From Accumulibacter sp. (lineage in GTDB: Bacteria; Pseudomonadota; Gammaproteobacteria; Burkholderiales; Rhodocyclaceae), in contig DPSD01000542.1 of assembly GCA_003538495.1 (NCBI GenBank), positions 1 to 11,145 of the forward strand: a stretch of 11,145 nucleotides of DNA. Reading direction: 5' to 3'. How positions within the stretch are numbered: the stretch's first letter is position 1; each line of letters begins with the position of its first letter. This document shows positions 6,003 to 11,145 of this stretch, in pieces. Both the position numbers and the translations under genes were made by a program. The notes beneath the pieces are model-generated. The model worked only from the letters and a program-made list of their open reading frames with translations. It was not told the DNA's origin and ran no database searches.

Positions 6003-9000
6003 TCAGTCAGGTAGCGGTGCGAACAGCGCCGCGATGTCGTCGCTCCCGAACTTGGCGCGAACGCCATGATCAGCCGACAGAATACTCGCCGCCAGCTCTG
6101 CCTTGCGCTCCTGCAGGGCGAGGATCTTCTCCTCGATGCTGCCGGCGACGATCAACTTGTAGACAAACACCGGCTTGTCCTGGCCGAGGCGGTGGGCCCG
6201 ATCGGTGGCCTGGTTTTCTGCCGCCGGGTTCCACCAGGGATCGTAGTGGATGACGGTGTCGGCGGCGGTCAGATTCAGTCCGACGCCGCCGGTCTTGAGA
6301 CTGATCAGGAAGACCGGCACGTCGCCCGCCTGAAAGCGGCGCACCACCTCCTCGCGATCCTTGGTCTCGCCGGTGAGCAGGACGTAGCCGATGCCGGCAA
6401 GCTTCAGTTCCTTTTCGATCAGCGCCAGCATGCTGGTGAACTGCGAGAAGAGCAGGATCCGCCGCCCCTCCTCGACCTGCTCGGGGAGCATCGTCATCAG
6501 CAGATCAAGCTTGGCCCGCTCCTTGACCTTCAGCGCGGCCTTCGCCCTGACCAGCCGCGGGTCGCAGCAGACCTGCCGCAGTTTCAGGAGTGCGTCGAGA
6601 ATGACGATCTGACTGCGGCTAAAACCCTTGCTGGCGATTTCCACCCGGACTTTCTCGTCCATCGCCACGCGCACGGTCTCGTACAGATCGCGCTGGCTAC
6701 CGGCGAGCTCGACCTTGCGCACGATAATCGTTTTCGGCGGCAACTCACGCGCCACCTCTTCCTTCTTGCGACGCAGGATGAAGGGACGAACGCGGCGGGC
6801 GAGCAGCTCGCGACGTTCCGTGTCGTCCTGTTTTTCGATCGGCGTACGCCAGTACTTGGTGAAGTTCTGATTGCTGCCGAGAAAACCGGGCAGCAGAAAG
6901 TCGAACTGACTCCACAGTTCGCCCAGGTGGTTTTCCAGGGGAGTTCCGGTCAGGCACAGGCGATGCCGGGCGGTGACCTTGCGGACCACCTCGGCGCCCT
7001 GGCTGCGCGCGTTCTTGACCGTCTGCGCTTCGTCAAGAATCAGCAGGTGGTAGCGGTGCCGGGTCAATTCCGCCGCATCACGCCAGAGCAAGGGGTAGGT
7101 GGTCAACACCACGTCGTGCTGCGCGATCTCGGCAAACCTGCTCTTGCGCTCGGGGCCGTGCAACGAGAGGATCGACAGCCCCGGTGCGAAGCGCGCCGCC
7201 TCGTTCTTCCAGTTGAAGATCAGCGAGGTCGGCAGAACGATCAGCGCCGGACGATCCAGCCTGCCCCCTTCCTTTTCGAGCAACAGGTGGGCCAGCGTTT
7301 GCGCGGTCTTGCCCAATCCCATGTCGTCGGCCAGAATCCCGGACAGCTTCTGGGCGCGAAGAAACTGCAGCCAGGCCACCCCTTCGGTCTGGTAATGCCG
7401 CAGTTCCAGCCCCAGTCCGGTGGGTGGATCGATGTGCGCAATGCCTTGCGCCAGCCGCAACTGGTCGGCAAGCGCCAGGACATCCCGCTGTCCCCGGAAC
7501 ATCCAGCGACTGAGATCGTTGAGTTCCACCAGGCGCGGGGCATCGAAACGCGAAAGGCGCAGGGTATTGCCGCCGGGAAAGCCGTCGAAGAGGTCGATCA
7601 GCGTTGCCGCCAGCGGCTTCAAGCGCCATGCCGGCGCTCGCACGCGCTGCCCGCTCGGCGTCACCAGTTCGATCACTTCGTCGTCGGCGATCTGTGCCAG
7701 CAGGCTGGCGTCGAGCCAGCGCCCGTCTCGCCGGAACAGCGCGGCGAGCAGCGGCGCCAGAGGCAGGCGCTGGCCTTCGACGATGACTCCCATGTCGAGG
7801 TCGAACCAGCCATTCTCCGACTCGACAAGGTCGGCATCCCAGGCCTCGACCTCGAGCTGGCGATGGCGAAAGTCGTCGCCGAACTCGATCTGCCAGCCAG
7901 CGCCACGCAGGCGAGGCAACTCGTCGCGCATGAAGGTGGCCCACATGCCCTCCAAGGCCAGGCCATACGCATTGTCCGGCGGTCGCCCGAAGGTCTGCAG
8001 CACGTAGCCCGGGACTTTCTCGAGACCGGACGCCGCCGACACGTCCATCAACTGCTCTTCGCGCGCTCGCTGGCGCTCGATGCGAACCGTCTCGCCGCTA
8101 GCCAGAATCGAGAAATCCCGGGTGTCGTCGGGTTTCACTTCGACCTCGGCGTAGCGGAAAACTGGCAAGGCGACGTCGAAAGGTCCGCCCCCGTAGGTGG
8201 CAAGGTATTCTCGCCAGCCGCGATTGCCGAGCGTCTGCAAGGTCTGCAGACGGAGCACCGGCACGGGGTCGGCGGTGATGTTGCGGATGCCGGTACCGGC
8301 GTCTTCCGGGTCGCTGGGCAAGTCGCCAGCCGGTTCGGTCAGGGCTTCCCCCACCAGCGCCGCGGCGGTCGCCGAGAGCGGCGGCAGCGAGAACAGGCGC
8401 GCGACGACCGCCGGGTTACCCGACACCTGCAACGGGCCAACCAGCCGCCGGTCGGAATCGACGTACCAGGGTGCCGGCAAGGGGACAACCAGACTGGCGA
8501 CCGGCTCCGGCGTCAGCAGGGGAACCCGCCGCCCGTCGCCGTTCAGCCGCCAGCTGAGAGTAGCCGGACGCGCTACGGCCAGAGTCAAGGTCGAAAAATC
8601 GTCCTTGCGGCAGAGGCGGCCACTTTGCGCCATCAGTTGCAGCACCTCGCCACCGTGCAGCGGCCCCAGGCCAAAAACCCGCAGGCCGGTATCAAAGGAA
8701 CGCTCGGCCCAAAGCAAGCGCAGAATGTCGCGATCCTCGTCGGTGACGAAACGCGGTGGTTTGCTCAGCGCACGATCGAGACTCCACAGCTCGTCGGCAC
8801 TTTCCGGGTCGCGGCCCTTGTTCACGGTCACCCCGAAACCCCGGAGGTCCGGCGTCCACTGCAAGAGGTAAAACAGGCGCTGGCGATTCGCCGCTGGGCC
8901 GCGGTCCTTCTTGCTGACGGCCACGGCCACCCGCCGCAACTCCTCGGTCCACGAGAGGGCGCCAAGCTCGGATCGGGTCGCGGGCACCGGCAGCTCGACC

Positions 9001-9023
9001 GGCTTATCCAAGCGGAAAACCAT
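6003..9023 (-). CDS. SNF2-family DNA-dependent ATPase (DEAD/DEAH helicase superfamily 2)
   Basis: The product has 1006 residues from ATG 9023. A GTG at 9089 would add 22 Arg/Ser-rich residues that look non-coding; a stop lies directly before it. Residues about 530-1006 form the complete two-lobed SNF2 motor: the Q-like region LELRHYQTEGVAWLQFLR, motif I DDMGLGKT (566-573), motif II DEAQ (664-667), motif III LTGTPLENHLGELWS, LLFSQFTSMLALIEKEL in lobe 2, GGVGLNLTAADTVIHYDPWW for motif V, and motif VI QATDRAHRLGQ (938-948). The ATPase should be active, moving on double-stranded DNA or remodelling protein-DNA contacts; bacterial relatives include RapA-like proteins, but the substrate is unknown. 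Residues 1 to about 500 are a long helicase-associated region without a motif I can name. No Cys/His cluster of a SWIM zinc finger is seen. The gene stands alone, 261 bp after yajQ. Confidence 0.93.
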   Translation of the reverse strand: MVFRLDKPVELPVPATRSELGALSWTEELRRVAVAVSKKDRGPAANRQRLFYLLQWTPDLRGFGVTVNKGRDPESADELWSLDRALSKPPRFVTDEDRDILRLLWAERSFDTGLRVFGLGPLHGGEVLQLMAQSGRLCRKDDFSTLTLAVARPATLSWRLNGDGRRVPLLTPEPVASLVVPLPAPWYVDSDRRLVGPLQVSGNPAVVARLFSLPPLSATAAALVGEALTEPAGDLPSDPEDAGTGIRNITADPVPVLRLQTLQTLGNRGWREYLATYGGGPFDVALPVFRYAEVEVKPDDTRDFSILASGETVRIERQRAREEQLMDVSAASGLEKVPGYVLQTFGRPPDNAYGLALEGMWATFMRDELPRLRGAGWQIEFGDDFRHRQLEVEAWDADLVESENGWFDLDMGVIVEGQRLPLAPLLAALFRRDGRWLDASLLAQIADDEVIELVTPSGQRVRAPAWRLKPLAATLIDLFDGFPGGNTLRLSRFDAPRLVELNDLSRWMFRGQRDVLALADQLRLAQGIAHIDPPTGLGLELRHYQTEGVAWLQFLRAQKLSGILADDMGLGKTAQTLAHLLLEKEGGRLDRPALIVLPTSLIFNWKNEAARFAPGLSILSLHGPERKSRFAEIAQHDVVLTTYPLLWRDAAELTRHRYHLLILDEAQTVKNARSQGAEVVRKVTARHRLCLTGTPLENHLGELWSQFDFLLPGFLGSNQNFTKYWRTPIEKQDDTERRELLARRVRPFILRRKKEEVARELPPKTIIVRKVELAGSQRDLYETVRVAMDEKVRVEIASKGFSRSQIVILDALLKLRQVCCDPRLVRAKAALKVKERAKLDLLMTMLPEQVEEGRRILLFSQFTSMLALIEKELKLAGIGYVLLTGETKDREEVVRRFQAGDVPVFLISLKTGGVGLNLTAADTVIHYDPWWNPAAENQATDRAHRLGQDKPVFVYKLIVAGSIEEKILALQERKAELAASILSADHGVRAKFGSDDIAALFAPLPD

Positions 9024-9284
9024 GCCCGCAGGAAACGCTCTTGCGCTGCCGGACCGCAAGTCGGAGGGGCGAACTGATCGGCAAAGCACTCAAGATCTGG
9101 CCTCGCAACGGCAGGTTCATCGGTTGTCCGCGGTCCGGCGACGCCAGACAGCTTGCTTCCATGGCGAACAAGAACCGCCTAGGGTAGCACAAGCGCACCG
9201 CGAGATGCGGCAAGCAAGCGCCCCGGACAGGGCTCGAAGGTGTCGCTGGCTGACGCTTGGAGGCGCACACACCGTGCGCAGCGA
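9024..9284. other. Intergenic gap between yajQ and the SNF2 gene
   Basis: These 261 bases contain no supported gene. A minus-strand frame (about 51 codons from an ATG near 9161 to 9004) overlaps the SNF2 start but resembles nothing. The gap holds a stem-loop just after the yajQ stop and a weak -10-like TGCTACCCT (9189-9181, minus strand) about 160 bases before the SNF2 ATG with no convincing -35. Confidence 0.5.
9263..9279 (-). repeat. Stem-loop directly after the yajQ stop codon
   Basis: GCGCAC and GTGCGC form a perfect six-base inverted repeat around a five-base loop, starting five bases after the yajQ stop codon on the minus strand. There is no T run after it, so it is not a classical intrinsic terminator. 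It could stabilise the 3' end of the yajQ message or be chance in GC-rich DNA. Confidence 0.35.
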
Positions 9285-9779
9285 TCAGTCGCGAAAATTG
9301 CCGTATTTGATCGGGAAATCGCTGATCGCCTTGGTGACCGCCGCGATACAGGCTTGCAGATCGTCGCGCTTGGCGCCGGTGACCCGCACCGCGTCACCCT
9401 GAATCGATGCCTGCACCTTGAGTTTCGAGTCCTTGATCAGCTTGACGATTTTCTTCGCGAGTTCCGACTCGATGCCGACCTTGATTTTCAGATCCTGCTT
9501 GACCTTGTTGCCGGAGACGCGCTGCACCGGCTGGCTATCCAGCCGCTTGGTGCTTTCCTTTTCCTTCTTCTCCATGGCCGGAAAGAGCAGGTCCTTGATC
9601 TGGTCAAGCTGAAAATCGGAGTCCCCGTGAAGGGTGATCAGCTTGTCCTTCTCGTTCAACTCGACCTTGGCACTGGTTGCCTTGAAATCGTAGCGATTGT
9701 CGATGGCCCGCCTGGTGACGTCGATGGCGTTGTGCAGGGCCGCCATGTCGGCTTCTGAGGAAAAATCGAATGAGGGCAT
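9285..9779 (-). CDS. yajQ: YajQ family nucleotide-binding protein
   Basis: The product has 164 residues, the usual length for the YajQ/UPF0234 family. It starts with the family's MPSFDFSSEADMAALHNAID-type N-terminus; the in-frame codons before it, from 9818, add only a non-conserved tail, so ATG 9779 is preferred. Other recognisable parts are NRYDFKATSAKVELNEKD, DQIKDLLFPAMEKK, VKQDLKIKVGIESELAKKI and the ending DFPIKYGNFRD. Two ferredoxin-like halves are expected from known structures. Family members bind nucleotides or RNA, and a Xanthomonas homologue has been reported as a cyclic di-GMP effector; which applies here cannot be read from sequence. The neighbours (ppnP upstream after 120 bp, the SNF2 gene downstream) give no clear functional link. 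Confidence 0.95.
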   Translation of the reverse strand: MPSFDFSSEADMAALHNAIDVTRRAIDNRYDFKATSAKVELNEKDKLITLHGDSDFQLDQIKDLLFPAMEKKEKESTKRLDSQPVQRVSGNKVKQDLKIKVGIESELAKKIVKLIKDSKLKVQASIQGDAVRVTGAKRDDLQACIAAVTKAISDFPIKYGNFRD

Positions 9780-9899
9780 GTCTTGTCCAGTTGAGAGTTT
9801 GCTTTGGCAGCGCAGCAACTTGCGGCAGGGTGGCGACGGTTGGCCGCCGCGACCGTCATCCCGTCATCCAGGCGCGATCAGCCGCGTCGCCCGCCGAGC
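9780..9899. other. Gap between ppnP and yajQ
   Basis: These 120 bases hold no gene. On the plus strand there is an imperfect GC-rich inverted repeat (GACGGT at 9835-9840, ACCGTC at 9852-9857) and a short tandem repeat of CCGTCATC just after it. There is no T run, and no promoter for yajQ can be picked with confidence. Confidence 0.4.
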
Positions 9900-10211
9900 C
9901 TATCCGAAATGGCAAACGTAGTGATACACGTCATCGCAGGCGATCTCGAACGACGAGTCCGCCGGCACCGCAAAGGACTGGCCCGCGCCATAGGCCTTCC
10001 ACTGGCCTTCACCCTGCAGCCGAACACGGCACGAACCGCCTACCCCCTCCATCACTTCCGGAGCGGTGGTCGTAAACGTCAGCGAAGAAGGCAGGATAAC
10101 GCCGAGCGTTTTCCTGCTCCCGTCCGGCAGCTCGAGGGTGTGGCTGACACACTTGCCGTCGAAGTAGACATTGGCCTGCTTGACCACGTTCACGTTATCA
10201 AATTGCGACAT
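9900..10211 (-). CDS. ppnP: Pyrimidine/purine nucleoside phosphorylase PpnP (YaiE, DUF1255)
   Basis: This 103-residue, single-domain cupin-like protein compares with 94 residues in E. coli PpnP/YaiE. Diagnostic parts are [12 protein letters not shown] near the N-terminus, [24 protein letters not shown] in the middle, [20 protein letters not shown] and the ending YHYVCHFG. The E. coli enzyme splits several purine and pyrimidine nucleosides with phosphate, giving a free base and ribose 1-phosphate in the cytosol. ATG 10211 lies three bases after the stop of the DUF2788 gene, so the two are probably one transcript and may be translationally coupled; argG lies just upstream of both. The first ten or so residues ([10 protein letters not shown]) extend beyond the E. 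coli form. Confidence 0.92.
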   Translation of the reverse strand: MSQFDNVNVVKQANVYFDGKCVSHTLELPDGSRKTLGVILPSSLTFTTTAPEVMEGVGGSCRVRLQGEGQWKAYGAGQSFAVPADSSFEIACDDVYHYVCHFG

Positions 10212-10214
10212 ATT

Positions 10215-10424
10215 TCACAGTCCCCAGAACCTTTCCATGAGCGTCTTGGCAATGAAGCCAAGCATGCCGAATGACAGGACAAAGAACAGGACGATCGTTC
10301 CCGTCTTTCCGGCCTTGGATTTCCAGGCGATCTCGCCGATGATGAACAACATGAAGAGCATGAAGGCACCGATCCCGAAGGTCATGCCGAAATCAGAAAT
10401 CTGCTCTTCCGTCAGCCCGAGCAT
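10215..10424 (-). CDS. DUF2788 family small membrane protein
   Basis: This 69-residue protein has two hydrophobic helices, about residues 15-34 (FGIGAFMLFMLFIIGEIAW) and 45-62 (IVLFFVLSFGMLGFIAKT), joined by a basic loop WKSKAGKTG. The positive loop suggests it faces the cytoplasm. The sequence matches my memory of the DUF2788 family, small inner-membrane proteins of betaproteobacteria and relatives without known function. ATG 10424 is preferred because GGAGG lies nine bases upstream and the helices begin soon after; the longer frame up to 10607 runs antiframe inside argG and looks non-coding. The gene sits 19 bp after argG and 3 bp before ppnP. Confidence 0.8.
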   Translation of the reverse strand: MLGLTEEQISDFGMTFGIGAFMLFMLFIIGEIAWKSKAGKTGTIVLFFVLSFGMLGFIAKTLMERFWGL

Positions 10425-10431
10425 GACGAGG

Positions 10432-10440
10432 CACCTCCTC
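10432..10440 (-). promoter_or_regulatory. Strong ribosome binding site of the DUF2788 gene
   Basis: The minus strand reads GAGGAGGTG between the argG stop (10446-10444) and ATG 10424, with GGAGG at 10438-10434 and nine bases of spacing. It decides the start of the small membrane protein and suggests it is translated independently even though it follows argG closely. Confidence 0.7.
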
Positions 10441-10443
10441 TTG

Positions 10444-11145
10444 TTAGCGCTTCCGCCCCGCCAGCCTGGCCGCAATGCGCATCCGCAAAGCGTTGAGCTT
10501 GATGAAACCACCGGCATCCTTCTGGTCATAAGCACCGGCGTCATCCTCGAAACTGGCGATCGTCGAGTCGAACAGCGAATCGGACTTCGAATCGCGGCCG
10601 ACGACAATCACGTTGCCTTTGTAGAGCTTCAGCCGCACCCAGCCATTTACCGACTGCTGGGTATGATCGATCAGGGCCTGCAGCGCGCAACGTTCCGGAC
10701 TCCACCAGTAGCCGTTGTAGATCATGCTGGCGTAGCGCGGCATCAGGTCATCCTTGAGGTGCGCGACTTCCCGGTCGAGGGTGATCGACTCGATAGCGCG
10801 GTGCGCGCGCAGCAGGATCGTTCCGCCCGGAGTCTCGTAACAGCCGCGCGACTTCATGCCGACGTAGCGGTTTTCGACCAGGTCGATGCGGCCGACACCG
10901 TGCTTGCCGCCCAGCCGATTGAGCAACGCCAGCAACTCGTGTGCCGGCAGGCGCGCGCCGTTGATCGAAACCAGGTCCCCTTTCTCGAATTCGAGGTCGA
11001 GGTACTCGGCGGCGTCCGGCGCCGCTTCGGGTGACACCGTCCAGCGCCACATCGACTCTTCGGCTTCGGCGGCCGGCTCTTCGAGGTGACGGCCCTCGTA
11101 GCTGATGTGCAGCAGGTTGGCGTCCATCGAATACGGTGAGCCACC
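10444..11145 (-). CDS. argG: Argininosuccinate synthase, C-terminal part (5' end outside window)
   Basis: The frame is open to the window edge and gives 233 residues, a little over half of a protein that is normally about 400. The enzyme joins citrulline and aspartate with ATP to form argininosuccinate, the seventh step of arginine synthesis in the cytosol. Family segments visible are [19 protein letters not shown] at the upstream edge, [20 protein letters not shown]-like sequence, [36 protein letters not shown] and the closing [13 protein letters not shown] with [12 protein letters not shown]. It ends in TAA. The methionine at 11127 is internal, not a start. The N-terminal ATP-binding half and the promoter lie beyond 11145. 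DUF2788 and ppnP follow closely on the same strand. Confidence 0.97.
   Translation of the reverse strand, partial: GGSPYSMDANLLHISYEGRHLEEPAAEAEESMWRWTVSPEAAPDAAEYLDLEFEKGDLVSINGARLPAHELLALLNRLGGKHGVGRIDLVENRYVGMKSRGCYETPGGTILLRAHRAIESITLDREVAHLKDDLMPRYASMIYNGYWWSPERCALQALIDHTQQSVNGWVRLKLYKGNVIVVGRDSKSDSLFDSTIASFEDDAGAYDQKDAGGFIKLNALRMRIAARLAGRKR

Noticed and set aside
5756..6067. A 103-codon minus-strand frame between the SNF2 gene and thiS
   Set aside because: No ribosome binding site, no family resemblance, Arg/Ser/Ala/Pro-rich composition, and it overlaps the SNF2 3' end.
6066..9077. A 1003-codon open frame on the plus strand, exactly opposite the SNF2 gene
   Set aside because: GC-rich codon use leaves the antisense frame free of stops. 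Its translation is rich in Gln, Arg, Ala and Gly with no known motif, while the minus strand encodes a complete SNF2 motor.
9181..9189. Extended -10-like TGCTACCCT upstream of the SNF2 gene
   Set aside because: No acceptable -35 at 16-18 bases and only a partial match; not strong enough to list as a promoter.
9853..9868. Short tandem repeat CCGTCATC x2 between ppnP and yajQ
   Set aside because: Two copies of an eight-base word are too few to suggest a repeat family or array.

Overview
This window reads as an ordinary, gene-dense stretch of a GC-rich proteobacterial chromosome. The protein sequences and gene groupings (rph-rdgB-hemW; thiS-thiG-trmB; argG followed by a DUF2788 protein) suggest a betaproteobacterium, most likely of the Rhodocyclales/Accumulibacter type. 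That placement is inferred from recalled gene order and protein style, not from a search. I see no tRNA, rRNA, CRISPR array, insertion sequence, phage gene or integration scar.

Left part (1-4019). A plus-strand cluster rph (3' end only), rdgB and hemW is packed with overlapping stop/start codons: a tRNA 3'-end trimming nuclease, a nucleotide-pool sanitising pyrophosphatase and a heme chaperone. It converges on a minus-strand gene for a secreted ankyrin-repeat protein, which starts at a GTG with a strong ribosome binding site. Divergent from that gene is a small TonB-like protein whose 3' end overlaps the next minus-strand unit.

Middle (3975-5743). thiS-thiG-trmB is a tight minus-strand operon. 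ThiS is the sulfur carrier and ThiG the thiazole synthase of thiamin biosynthesis. TrmB makes 7-methylguanosine in tRNA; its GTG start lies two bases after the thiG stop.

Right part (6003-11145). All genes are on the minus strand. In transcription order they are argG (3' part), a two-helix DUF2788 membrane protein, ppnP (nucleoside phosphorylase), yajQ (nucleotide-binding protein) and a roughly 1000-residue SNF2-family ATPase. Gaps of 120-261 bp around yajQ and the SNF2 gene hold only weak stem-loops and weak promoter-like sequences.

I did not find evidence for a new multi-gene system. The items most worth a second look are the duplicated C-terminal module of the ankyrin protein, the lone tonB divergent from it, the overlapping tonB/trmB 3' ends, the long uncharacterised N-terminal half of the SNF2 protein, and the possible nearly leaderless promoter of thiS.
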